Positions 1 to 11,790 of a stretch of 64,000 nt of DNA are shown piece by piece. The translations under genes were made by a program, and so were the position numbers. Every line of letters begins with the position of its first letter. Positions within the stretch are counted from its first letter, which is position 1. Source of the DNA: Cryptomeria japonica (Eukaryota; Streptophyta; Pinopsida; Cupressales; Cupressaceae). The notes under the pieces were generated by a model. That model was not told the DNA's origin. It ran no database searches and was given only the letters and a program-made list of their open reading frames with translations. The stretch lies in the NCBI RefSeq assembly GCF_030272615.1, contig NC_081412.1:344029870-344093869 (forward strand), given 5' to 3'.

Positions 1-316
1 CTTCACCTCCGATGTTGATGTTATTTTTGTAACATTTTGCCTCTTCATCACAATCAACAACCCAACATTTTTCTCTCTTATTGGTTGGAAACAATGCACT
101 ACCAATATATCACTTACCGATTGTTATACCATATCGGTATTTAGTCCTTATGTCTTCAACACAATCCAACACTAACTTGTGTACCAGTGACCTACTAGGC
201 TAGGTGACATCAAAGACATCACATCTTGTATGTGTCAATAACAACATTTCTCATGAATCTACCCAACCGGTTGCCATCCTATACCGGTTGATATCAATGA
301 CAACACAATGCCAACA
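1..316 (-). mobile_element. Left LTR of element D (copia-like, partial)
   Basis: This stretch ends in GCCAACA at 310-316. Read on the minus strand it begins TGTTGGCATTGTGTTGTC, the same start as the solo LTR at 19875 and close to the LTRs of the element at 19517-28079. It is therefore the start of a copia-type LTR in minus orientation, running off the left edge of the window. It lies only 26 bases from the 3' end of the gag ORF at 343-1173, so the element has no room for pol. Confidence 0.6.
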
Positions 317-342
317 AATCCTTCATCAAATGCAACATAGCA

Positions 343-1173
343 TTATTTCTTCCATTTTCCTTTATATTTCCTAGACTTCTCCTTTCTATCACCGTTAGGA
401 TAGTTTGCAGCTATAAGTCCAATCTTATTGCAAGAGAAACACTTAAGAGGTAGTTTACTTTTATATTTACTAGTGCCTCTTGGAAGTCTCTTAGCTAGAA
501 GAGCTTGAAACTCCATCAAGTTGTCTTCATCATCCACATCTGCCCTGCTACCACCATGAATTGATCTGCAATCATAACTGTGACATACATATTTTCCTTT
601 TCTCACAGGTGTACCGGTTACAGATGCCTTAAAAGTTGATTCAGATGACTTAGAAACACTATTATCAAAACCATTCAATTCAAATGTAGTGAGTTTACCA
701 ATAAGTGAATCAACATTGACCTTATCACTAATCACTAACCTTAACTCTTGAATAACAGAAACTCTAATTGCATAGGTAGGTAAAAGAGTTCTAAGTGTCT
801 TACTCACAACAGTGTCATCTTCAATCTTTCCTCCAACACTTTTAATACCACCGACAACCTCTTTGATCCTTTGTCCATACGGAGCTATATTTTCACCTTC
901 TACCATCCTCATATAATCAAATTTACCTCTAAGACTCTCTTCCTTAGCTTTTTGAACATGTTTATCACCACCATAGATTAGTTCTAATTTCTCCCAAACT
1001 TTAAATTTAGTTTCTAATCCATGTACATTAATGTATTCAGTATCAGACAGTGCACTTACAATGGCTTCCAATGCTTGAATGTTTTCCTCCTGCTCCTTAA
1101 GTTGATCTGGAGTTAGAAGACTAGTAGGGGGTACATATTTAGTAGTAACATGTTGCAAAAACTGAGAACCCAT
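343..1173 (-). CDS. gag: Copia-type Gag remnant (UBN2-like), N-terminally short
   Basis: An open frame of 276 codons resembling the nucleocapsid half of plant Ty1/copia Gag, the UBN2-type domain that assembles virus-like particles. The middle has the usual layout: a leucine-rich capsid segment (residues about 60-170), then a basic tail. At residues 245-258 a zinc knuckle is recognisable but damaged (CFSCNKIGLIAANY: the two cysteines are present, the histidine is leucine and the last cysteine tyrosine), so it should not bind zinc. The usual first 40-60 residues are absent, so the start at 1173 is probably internal. No protease, integrase or RT follows; an LTR lies directly downstream at 316. 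The product would be Gag-only, as in non-autonomous TR-GAG elements. The ORF is intact, but expression is doubtful. Confidence 0.6.
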   Translation of the reverse strand: MGSQFLQHVTTKYVPPTSLLTPDQLKEQEENIQALEAIVSALSDTEYINVHGLETKFKVWEKLELIYGGDKHVQKAKEESLRGKFDYMRMVEGENIAPYGQRIKEVVGGIKSVGGKIEDDTVVSKTLRTLLPTYAIRVSVIQELRLVISDKVNVDSLIGKLTTFELNGFDNSVSKSSESTFKASVTGTPVRKGKYVCHSYDCRSIHGGSRADVDDEDNLMEFQALLAKRLPRGTSKYKSKLPLKCFSCNKIGLIAANYPNGDRKEKSRKYKGKWKK

Positions 1174-1190
1174 ACCTTTGATTTAAATTG

Positions 1191-2434
1191 TAATTCTATC
1201 TTTACATATTGTGTAGTTGTCCTTAGTAAATTTACCAAACTGCTCATTTAAGTGTTCTATATCATGCATGCAATAGAAAGATATCAACTTAATACAAACA
1301 AAAATCACTCACCATATGAAAACCAAAGTTTTCACGTGGAAACCCAAATGGGAAAAACCACGATAGGAATTGGTACCCATAAGATAATGCACTCTTTCAG
1401 AATGTGCCCTGTTAGGAGCCTAGCACGGTTAGGAGATTACAATGATGCTTAGTTAGGAGAAGACCCTATTAAGAGTCATCCAGACAAGGGATTTACATTA
1501 TGATCTCTATTAGGAGATTTGCCTTGTTAGAAGAAACCATGCAAGATGATTTAAACTCAAGTTATTGAGCTACCTGGTTAAGATATTTACATGAACAAGG
1601 CCTGTTAGGAACTACCTGGTTAAGGGATTTTGAACTTGCTGCAACTGTTAGGGAACAATAGATGGACGATCTATAAATAGCACTTCCTTCTTTCTTGTTT
1701 ACATCCACTTCAGCTCCAATCTACTTCACTCTTGCAAACACACACCTCTAGTTTGGCTACACACTCTTTCTCAGATTATCGACACAATAAGCTTCATCAA
1801 AACTGACCTAAATACACTTTACGTCTTTGCCGGTTACAAAATCCTAGATACATCAAGATTGAAATGAATTTACATCATAGATCATCATAGATAATTACAA
1901 ATCATCATACAGATTATCACAACAAATATCAAGACAATTTCAACTATTGAATAATCATAACATGACACCGCACATCGATATGATAAGCAGTCAAACCCTT
2001 AAAATGTTATTCTATGATTTTCGTTGTTTCCCAAGAAATTTAATTCTTAATCGCATCAAAAGAGTATTTTAATTTCTCACACGGGTTGTGACATGTCACC
2101 ATCAAGTTATGAACATAATAAAATTCACCGCCAAACCATAAAGCATCATCGGTTAAGAGATCTTGCTACCAGTTCTAAAACCCTGCTAAAACCCTACTAA
2201 AAATACAACAATAAATCACAAACATGACTTCCAATTATCAAAACATAATGTGGTTCTGGTCATAGACTCATTACAATGATATAAACACATTTTTCAAACC
2301 ACAACACCTAATTCCTCATCAATATTCAGAATCAGTTGCTTAAGTATAACACCGTTTCATGTTTACCAGTTAAAGTCCTACCAGGTTTTCTGTTAGCTGC
2401 ACAGTTCATCTCACCAAGTTAATCCATTACCAGT
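1191..2434 (-). mobile_element. Right LTR of element D, outer part (interrupted by A)
   Basis: This non-coding stretch holds the LTR core motif found in six other LTRs here (GTGGAAACCC, GGGAAAAACC at 1337-1370), in minus orientation. CTATAAATAG at 1671-1680 is a TATA-like site. It stops abruptly at 2434, and the same unit resumes at 30653 and ends with CCAACA at 30895, so one LTR was split by the insertion of element A. The left boundary near 1191 is approximate because I could not find a primer site. Confidence 0.45.
2430..2434. repeat. Target-site duplication of element A (CCAGT)
   Basis: CCAGT lies immediately before the left LTR of A and again at 30648-30652 immediately after the right LTR. 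The pair fixes both ends of the element. Confidence 0.8.
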
Positions 2435-3685
2435 TGTGTTTGTGAAAAGTGGATAAAATCTGCAAGATGTAAGACACAACACTTCAATAAATCATTGCAT
2501 GCATGGTTAGACATATATAATTATGAATATAAAAATCATAACAAATCGACCTATTGCCTTCTAAGAGATGCAAGTATAGACTTGATCTTAGATTTGTCTA
2601 AGAAATACCAGTCACTACACTACACCAAGATGAAGGATTTAATCTATATGAGCACAAGACTTAAGCTAAATGGATGCAAGATTAAGCTAGATGAATGAAT
2701 ATTAAGCTAAATGAATGAATATTAAGCTAGATGAATTCAAGAAATCATGATTAAACTAAGTATGCAAAAAGATAAACTAAGATGTAATAATCTCAAAGCA
2801 TAATATTTTTAATGACTCTAGAGCAAAAAATGCATAATAACAATAAATCTCCAAGGTGTCTTGAATGAGAGATGAAGGCTGAATTTATAGAGACTCAAAA
2901 GAGAGACCAACGGTCAAGATCGATTAACAATGAGCGGTTGAGATTCCTCAAGAAAAAGCACAATCCAGGTTAATTGAAATAATTGAGAGATCAGATTAAG
3001 TTAATCTTGAGATAGATTCCACTTATAGCCTGATTGAATGCATTCAAATTATAAGTCTGAGTTTGTATTGGAGATAAAATTACTTGATTCCATGCACATT
3101 TCTTTAATTTTCTCAAGATTTTTATTTAGAAAAAGCCTTTTCAATGCAATTGAACCTCTTTCCTCAAGAAAAGCTTTGAGTTTTAATTTTAGAGAAAATG
3201 ATTAATTCAATTTAATTGCTTTTCTGAAATTTCTCAAGTTATTCCAATTTTAAAAAAAGAAATATCTTAAGTTTGATTTCTTCTCTCAATTTAATTATTT
3301 TCTTTTGTTTTCAATTTAACTCTTTCTTTTGTAGATTAATTCCTTTTCTGTGATTAATCTCTTTTTGTAAATTAATTCCTCTTTTTTCTTTAAATTAATT
3401 CCTTTGTTTGTGATTTAAATGGCAAATTGATTTATTAATTAAATATGCTAGGATATTTAATTAAATAAATAGAATAATTGATCAAAATGATTTACTTGGA
3501 ATGATTTAATTAATTAAATGAATATTTAATTAATATAGAGTGATTAATTTGTCATGTAACATTAATGATTGAAAAACTAATGAATTAGGCACTCAAGGTT
3601 GATTTAATTGCCTTTGGTTAGGACCTTGGTGATGTTGTCAAGATTAGGGGCCCATGGTTTAGGTGACCATTTTTAAGGTATTACA
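2435..3685 (-). repeat. 3' LTR of element A
   Basis: It begins TGTGTTTGTGAAAAGTGG and ends GTATTACA on the plus strand, and matches 29418-30647 along its whole length with scattered substitutions. On the minus strand CTATAAATTC (about 2884-2892) is a plausible TATA box. Long T-rich and AATT-rich tracts fill 3100-3550. Confidence 0.85.
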
Positions 3686-3703
3686 TTTGCCCCTCTTTGA
3701 TTT
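3686..3703 (-). other. Polypurine tract of element A
   Basis: On the minus strand this reads AAATCAAAGAGGGGCAAA and abuts the TGTAATACC start of the 3' LTR, as expected for the plus-strand primer site of an LTR retrotransposon. Confidence 0.7.
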
Positions 3704-5356
3704 AATGTGCGAGCAACACATTGGTTCAAAGAATAGTTGATGTCAAATAGATATCAATTCTGAACTTGATGGATCACAAACTGATGAAGAGCAAGATGTT
3801 CAGCTTAATTTGAAGCGGTGAAACTGAACTGATTTGATTAAAGCGATATCGATCCTGAACTTGATTGAACAAGAATTGATAAAGATCAAGATACCGTTCT
3901 TGAACTTGATGGATCAAGAAATGAGCATCGATCTAGAACTTGATTGAAATGGATTGAGCAAAGAGACAAAAATGATTTCAAACTTGATTGAAGAAGAACT
4001 GACTAAGAGAAGTGATAAAACCGATTCTGAACTTGATTGAACAAGAACCGATTGAGCAAGAGATAAAACTGATTCTAAACTTGATTGAACAAGAACTAAT
4101 GTCTAGCTTGATTTGATGTGATGAAACTGAACATCGATTTGAAGATTGATTCAGATAAGGACAAAAATTGTTATGCCCCTAGAGATTGCTTTATTTGACA
4201 TCGAATAATCTTAACTTAATATAATGTGATTTAGTTAAGATGCCCCTAGTAACAAGGTTTAGTTAATTTTCTTTGACTAAAAAAATTTCTGCTCGACTTC
4301 AAATGAAGATTTGATAAATTTCTTGACTTTTGAAATAATGATAATCACTGAAAAGATGTAATGAGTATGCCCCCTCGGGAGAGAAATCGAAAGATAGTGA
4401 GGGTACAACTATTTTAGGCAATTTTAAAAAGATAAAAAGATTTAGCAATGATAATTTGAGCACAATGATTGTTGTTGAAGATTTAAAATCATAATTGATT
4501 TGAGCGCAAAATGATTCAAAAAAAGCGATTGGAAGACGAAAATACCAAGTGGTCAACGTTGTGAAATTTTGAAAAGAAAATTGACGTCGTATTTTGATTT
4601 CGATCCCAAAAATGGACTCAGGACAATCGATTTAGGCAAGGGTATAAATTTTTTGTCCATTAGAGCAAGTTTGAAAATTAGGGTTTGGGCTATATAAGGG
4701 GTTCAATGTGTCATTGTCAATTCATTTTAGCTCTCAAAGTTTAAAAATTTGAAAAACCTCTTGTGAAGAAAAATGGCAATTCCTATTCAGAAGCATTGAT
4801 TCGAGGGTCAGGTTTGACATAATCAACCTCGAAACTATCCCCCAATAGTAAGTGATCGATCACAAGCCTTCTGCATTTCTCATTTTTTTATTTTTTGTTG
4901 AATTTCACATTTTTAATTTCGTGTGAAAATAGAATGTGTCATTTTATCATGCGATTCATTACTGTTTCTCGTACGAGTATCCAAAAATATTTGTTTTTTC
5001 GTATGGTCATATAGGGTTTGTCATCTGGTGTCTACCCTTTTATCATACAAGAGTGTTCTTCAAAGACCATTTAATCGTGTGACATCTTACTATTTGTCAT
5101 ATAATAGTGTTTACTCATGCAACTCATAGTGTTTTGTCATACGATTTGCTGCTTGACTGTGGTAACTCGTATGGAAAACAACAAGTATTTTTTATGTTCC
5201 AAACAATAATTTTTTATTTTCAATGTTGTAAATTTGGATTATTTAGCATGTTTAACACATTCTTAGCATAAATTTGATCACGTAATGATTATTTTTATGT
5301 TTGATTTTGCAGATTCAGTGCCTGATATTCATTTTTGTTGTACATATCCACCAACT
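3704..5356. other. Untranslated region of element A between PPT and PMD ORF
   Basis: No coding sequence is supported here. The stretch has several direct copies of a phrase like TGAACTTGATTGAACAAGAA between about 3740 and 4110, a loose short-period repeat, and then the predicted promoter and leader of the antisense ORF. Confidence 0.5.
4691..4698 (+). promoter_or_regulatory. TATA box for the antisense PMD ORF of element A (predicted)
   Basis: TATATAAG on the plus strand, opposite to the sense strand of element A. It lies about 670 bases before the first ATG of the PMD frame. Between them are a short 8-codon ORF (4773-4799) and a pyrimidine-rich stretch ending TTTTGCAG at 5312, which would serve as a 3' splice site, so a 5' leader intron is possible. 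This is a sequence pattern only. Confidence 0.35.
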
Positions 5357-7119
5357 ATGAGATTAGTGTGTGATTTATCAGACACACACAAAGGTCACAT
5401 TGGGTTGTGTGGATTCAGATATTTGTTGTAGATGTCGGATATCCATGTTAATCATGGTTTGTTGACCTTATTGGTTGATCGTTTCCATTCTGAGCATAAC
5501 ACTTTTCATTTGCCGGTTGGAGAGATGTCGATCACTCCTAGGGATATTTACAAGATATTGAGGATTCCTTTCACTGGAGATAATGTAGATTACATTTTGA
5601 CTCCACGACTGCGCATTAAGGCTCTTAGACATATTTTCCATGATGATACTATCCTTGATCATGCTATTAGTTGGGATGATTTGTTGAGTAGGTATGGTGC
5701 AGAGTACCCTCTTGCTTGCATTTTGGCTGGCGTAATTGGTTGTTTTGTGATGCTTGACAGAGGACAACATGGATTCTTATGTGGATGGGTAGAATTATAG
5801 AGAGATTGCTCACTCATCTAGTTAGATTAGGTTGGGGTTCATGCTTACTCGTACATATGTACCATGAGATGCATGAGATCACCTATCGAGAGGGGAAGAG
5901 CATGGCAACAGGTGTCATAGTTTTGCTGATTTGGGCATGGGAGCATATTTCAATTTGCAGACCTATTATGGATGATTTGAGGGAGGCACATCAACTTATC
6001 ATATGCCGGTATATAGGTTATATCATACAACCCTACCTAGGAAAGACTGATTTTTTGAGGAGGTAGTTAGATGACTTGATCACTATAGTATGGAGACCAT
6101 ATAGGGGTTTAGAGTTGTGGGATGATTAGAGGGTACAATGGAGAGATATGTTTATGAATAGACCTCTCATCGACAGATTGATGACTATTATTGTGCAGTT
6201 TGTAGTGTCTAGGGTTTTGAGGGAGTATGAGAGACCACAAAGTATTTCCTAGGAGTTTACAACGTATGCTAGATTTGGGGATGAGGAGAGATGAGGATGG
6301 TCACCTAGACTCTCATATGCCTTTACCATGCAAGAGTTAGTGGGTTTATAGCTATAGAGATGAGAGTACCTGGAGGATATGGCAGACGCGGGGGTATTTC
6401 CCCAATATAGAGATTGGTTTCAGAGAAATCCATTCCCTCAATTTATAGATCCTGGAGAGCATGCACCTCTTATAGATGAGGTTGAGAATGATGCACCAGC
6501 ATAGGTACAGGGACCATGGAAGGTATAGGGATGGAGATAAGATCTACCTAGGTGGGCATGAGGTGATCTTGGTGCTAGTAGCAGCAAGGCACCAGCGGGA
6601 GGTCAACAACAATGAAGAGGGGAGGATGGATCCTTTGGAGCTATTGGGGGTGAGGCTGGCGAGACTAAGGTAGTAGAGGTTGGAGGTGAGGAGGAGAGAG
6701 AGGCTCCTTGACAGGTGATATAGTAGAGGGATGAGTAGGGAGGTGGAGAGGAGGAGGTGGGGAGAGACATGGTTTGGTCTTTGAGGGTGAGAGTGGCAGG
6801 TTTGTAGTCACAGTTGACAATGGCATAGATGTAGCTAGCGAAGCAAGATTGACAGATCATTGAGATCAGAGTTGAGTGCAATGAATAGATCACAGAGATG
6901 AGAGAAGAGTGAGATGCTCTTCAGCGAGAGGTTTTGCATCAGACGAGTCGGGCAACTTATTACATTGCATCTTATAGCGTAGCAGTCCCAGTAGCGCAAC
7001 ATATTGTGTCATATTCTTAGTATATGGCTCGATCTGAGGGAGCTAGGGAACCCAGATAGGATGATGGTCAATAGGCATCACCTCCTCCACCCGACAATGA
7101 GAGAGAGACAAAGAGCTAG
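5357..7119 (+). pseudogene. Plant mobile domain (PMD) ORF, antisense within element A, broken
   Basis: The translated product matches the plant mobile domain (aminotransferase-like) family: HSEHNTFHLPVGEMSITPRD near the start, a following ILRIPFTGDNV segment, then the WAWEHISICRP motif (about 5931-5970). The frame starts at ATG 5357, meets a stop at 5429, restarts at 5432, shifts frame near 5790 and carries several more stops; the tail (6470-7119) is low-complexity and Arg/Gly-rich. PMD proteins occur as host genes (MAIN, MAIL1) and as passengers of plant transposons; their molecular activity is not settled. Here the ORF runs opposite to the element, between the gag region and the 3' LTR, as known for extra ORFs of Tat/Ogre-type gypsy elements. 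A homologous, more degraded copy sits at the equivalent place in element B. Confidence 0.75.
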
Positions 7120-10100
7120 ATTTGTATTCCTCCTAGATTTTGTTGTATACCTGATTTTTGTAGCTTAAAGGATTCTTGCTTTGATGAGACATTGTATATC
7201 ACAATTGATATCATCTATACTCTTAGACACTGAGATTATGATGAGATATACAAGATCTTGATTTAATTTCATCATACTTGTGTTGATTGATAATGAGATG
7301 TCTTTCTATATGCTTTATTTTATATGTATGCATATCTTTTCAGTATGGATGTATGTAATGGAGATGAATATGGTTGTTTTTTTTTTTTCTTTTTCATATG
7401 CAAATAAATGATGAAAATGAGTAACTAGTAATGCAAATGTTTATTTTCCATGTAATAATATGAATGCAAATAAATATATAATGAAATGTATGAATCCATA
7501 TAAGATGATCATGTATGCAACTAACATCTCAATACACAAGTACTCGATCGAAGAAACGATGATGAAAAGGGTACCACTTGGCTGAGAAATGACGATTGCT
7601 TTAGACTCTCATTAAAAAGATAAAGAGATCATTGTTATCAAGTCGAAATCACTTGAAATTCATAAAATTTAGAATGAATGCAACTTAAACCTAGTCACTG
7701 GATTTGGTATGCTTAATTATCATCATTGAGCCTTTTACAAACACAACTGGCAAAACAAAGTTCCTTCCTTTTTATATGCAACTATTGATTATCTTGTTTG
7801 TAATGACCCTTTTATGTTCATATCCTTGGACATATTACGCATGCATCTAGATTGCACATTAAATAAATTCCCTCAAAACAGATAAAGAAATGACTCCAAC
7901 CTCCCTGTAGCATATAAATAAGTGGAGTTGAGGTATGTGTGGCAATTTCACCTTGATGTGAAGGCACTTATCACAAACACCTGTCTTATTAGATGTTTCC
8001 AAACCATCTGAATCACTCTTACAAGCAAAAAACAAAGAAAAAGTATTATGCCCCCAATCCTTGCTCCTCTTAGTCAAGATAGAATTCCTCGAGTTACTCA
8101 GAGGGAATAATAATCAAAAAACAATTTAAAAGACAACACACAGAGAAAATGTCAATCATATCTCAAACAGTTTGATGATTGTTTTCAGTAGTCCTGTTTT
8201 ACTTGTTTATTTAGTGATAAAACTCATCGTTAGTGTGGAGATAGGTGACTGACTTAGATTGAATGAATTGGTACTACCAACATAAATATGACTTGGTTAA
8301 ACTACTTAGGAAATTTAGATTGATCAGTTGATTACCCTAAGACTAGGACATTGATCGGTTTCAAGCCATGAGGGTTCCAAAAGAACCTGGATGTCACAAA
8401 AGTGACTAAAGGATCTGTGCAAGCTAAAGAAAAGATGTAGAACTTCAGTACAAGAGATTAGACTAACCTAGATGAAATCTAGCAACCATACTGATCTATG
8501 TCATTGTTTTTTTTTGTGTGATCATTGATAGGAATGTCTGGTTTCAAAGAGTAAGTACCTCATATAAGACCGATCTGTTTGGTTTTGAGTGTACCTTTCC
8601 TTGTATAAGACATGTTGATGTTTGATAGAGTGAGTGATTGATTAACAAGACATGTGATAAGTTTGATTGCAGACTTTGAGAGTTTTTCTATTGTTGTTTT
8701 GGTTTGATGGATGGTCTATGCTTTCTTTCTTTGATTTTTCAGTTTTTGATTTTGTGAGAGTTTTACTTTTAGGATTATTTTTTAGGATATTTTATGATTT
8801 TTAAGATTTTTTTTCAGCTATGCCCCCAGTATACAAACCTATATGACATAATGATCTGAAAAATGTATGTGGAGACAATGAATTTTTTATATGACCTATA
8901 TTAATGCAATATGCATGATGGAGATGCATTTCCTATTTGAACAAGGATGATCGTGTTTTTTTAGTACTTTTTAATACACCAATTGAATTGGAGGTACAAA
9001 AAATTTCATAGATAAGTGGTCAATAGATCCTTAAGGTCCCTTGGAACATCCAAATTAACACTTAGTGACTAGGATTTACAAATGGAGACGTATAAAAATT
9101 CCTCATTGATTCCTGAAACTTTGATCTTGTTTTTCCCATGTGAGTGCAAATGAGTTAATTTCTGCTCGTGTTCACTAAAGATCCTTAGCATCCTATATGA
9201 CTAGCTATGTGTATTATTCTAACTTCAAAAGCATCCCAAATAGAGCCTCGCTTCGAGTAAGCTTTTAGAGCTCCGATGAGGTTATAGACTATAATTTCTT
9301 GAATATTTCATAGCCCTAATGGAGTTACTCGCATGTTCGAATAGTCAAGCTTTTTTTCGCATCCACATGCATGATATTTTAGTTATATATCATTTCTCTT
9401 TTGCCTTGAGATGAAAATTTGGCATAACACTTTGTCTTTTTTTATTTTTCTTGTCTTGACTTGTAAGTAATGAAACCTACTTGGGTGTGACAATTACAAT
9501 GGTGTTGAAGTAGAATGTTATATTTTTTCATGATTCATATGATCAACTAGGTGTCTCAAATGAATTAGAGATTTTTTTAATGTGTTCAAGATATAGAAAT
9601 TGATATATTTTGGGTTAACAAGTCTCAAATAGTGAAATTACTACCCAACCATAAGTAAAGCATTGTCAAAGGGTGATGTTGAAAATGAATGACCTTAGGA
9701 CCTCAAAGACTTCACATCCAAATATCTAAGAAAGGAGATGACCCTTGTTTCTCTTGAATGCAAACAAATGATAAACTTGGACAGTTGCCTTGTTTTATTG
9801 ATGCTGCTAAATGCTAATGCAGAAATTATATGTATGTTTGTGATGTGCTTGGAGGGAAACTATATACAATGTAATGCAAAAAGAAAAACCTAAACTAACC
9901 AAGACCTTAGATATAGTATCGTTTAAGGTGCATGTTGTTCATAGGGTCAGGGAATTTTGTGTAGGTGGTTCATTGGTGGTTGTTTGAAGAGTTGGATAAA
10001 GATGTATTTTCCCATAGGATATAAGGACTCAGCTAAGTATACATGTTTAGTATCTCCAATGTTTATTTCCTTAGTTTTTGGATTTTGCGATGAACCTAGG

Positions 10101-10120
10101 GTAAAGTCTTATGAAAAGGA
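7120..10120. other. Non-coding 3' region of element A, conserved with element B
   Basis: No ORF of substance. About 7120-8830 matches 33978-35640 of element B in order and on the same strand; the best stretch is around 7860-7990 against 34790-34915. Both end in a T-rich run before a TTTTTCAGCTAT or TTTTTCCAGCTAT phrase. In B pol follows at once; in A the next kilobase (8830-10120) holds nothing I recognise, which places the pol deletion here. Confidence 0.5.
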
Positions 10121-11790
10121 TTAGATAAGGGGTATGGAAGATGAAAAAGAGGTGTTCGATAATGAATTGGATATTAAAAGTTTGGTGCATGAGCAAATGG
10201 AAACGTTTGTGGGATCACCATTGGCACACATCTTGAGGGATGGTGGATTGATGGAGGAAAAGGGGATCTCAAATTTGAGATTTAGATGGAGGAACAACCA
10301 AGGATTTTGGGACTTAAGGATCCAAAATGGATGAAGGAGGTGATGGAGGAATAGATTTGGATGGAGGAACAACAATCTTGGTTGTTGATTTGGATTTTTC
10401 TTTAGACTATTGTGCTTCAAGGAGATGCTTAGGGATCCACATGGTTTTTAATTTTTCATGGTTTTGCAGTTTCTTGGAATGCAATGCTTCTACAAGTGCC
10501 TTAGGAACCCATATAGCTTTTTATTTTGCTTTCTTTTGCTCAGTGAGCCTTTGTGTCCTTCTAGATGGATGGAAGGTATGCAAAGATGTATGCCTTTGTT
10601 GATCCTACACAAGGGATGGAGGATATAGGGCCCTAAAATGGATGGAAGAGATGAAGGGGAAGGCATGTACTTAGATTTTGGTTTAGTAAAGGTACTAACA
10701 TTTTGAGGAATGTCACCGAGACCATGACTCTTAATAGTTTCTTTAACATGGAGGGGTTCTTGCTTGTGAAGGTCTACCCCTTTGCATTTATAAATATTTT
10801 TACTTGTAGGATCATGAGAGGGATTTGTAGGTATAATGGATCCTTGAGGTGAACATGGAGGATTATGACAAGGACATGAAGGTATACTTTAATCTTGACG
10901 TGGAAGAGGACAATTAGATAGAGTAGGAAGGGTGTTTGACTCTTCATTTTGAATAGGATCGTTTGAAAAGGTGGAAGAGCCATCATGATCTTTCTTAGTA
11001 AGGATGCTTTGCTCTTGAGATGGAAGGGGGTCATCTTGGAAGAAATATAAAGGCATAATGGGATCCTCATGGGATTCTAGGGAGATAGGATCTTTTTTAA
11101 CCATTGGATGGGATGGCCCTTGAGATAGCCCTTGAGGGTCAACATGAGAAGTTTCATAATTAGATTCATTATTTGAGAGATATTGTATGGACTTTTATTG
11201 AGAAGCCTTAGGAGATGGAGGTATCATGAAAGAGATGGAGGCTTTATGTGGGTCATTTCTAGACACAGATTCATAATTTTGATCATGCTTGGTAATGACA
11301 TCTGGTTTCTCCTTAGGTGAATTATTAGGATCTTCAATTTTAATAACACCATAATCAAGGAGGTCTTAAATTTTATGTTTTATTTTCATGCACATTGAAG
11401 TATTATGTTTGTTATGCCTATCATATGCACAATAATTACTCAAAAATTCACATCCCCATGTGGTATTTTTAGGCAATATGTTAAGATTGTGCTTAAGAAG
11501 CTCTTCCAAAGCCAACTCAATAGATTGCCCAAAAGGTGTAAACTGTCTATCCAGGGGATAGATGTCCTTTTGTCTTGGTGAAGATGTCTTGTGATCTTGT
11601 ATGAGATTTGGCTTTTGATTTTCAATTACTTTTTGTTCCACCTTATATAATTGTTTTAGTATTTATTGAAGTTTGGTGTTCTTAGTATCATGAAATTTTA
11701 TCTCAAGAGGGGTCATTGAATCTTTTTGTTGGCTTGAATGTCATATATTTGATGCTTGAGATCTTGAATTTGTTGGGCCAAGGTAGCCAT
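10121..11790 (-). pseudogene. gag: Reduced gag remnant of element A
   Basis: The minus strand opens with ATG at 11790 and a short helix-prone N-terminus (MATLAQQIQDLKHQIYDIQA), then shifts frame. From 11641 it shows ILPKNTTWGCEFLSNYC followed by AYDRHNKHNTSMC and a MKIKHKI segment. The same order (residues NNLITLPDNS, then MKLKHEIQDLIGAG) occurs in element B at about 42100-41945, and the histidine/cysteine cluster is typical of Tat-type gypsy Gag. The main capsid domain seen in B at 42678-42869 is missing, so this copy is internally deleted. The rest, to 10121, is a repetitive Pro/Asp/Ser-rich stretch with several overlapping frames. Confidence 0.5.
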
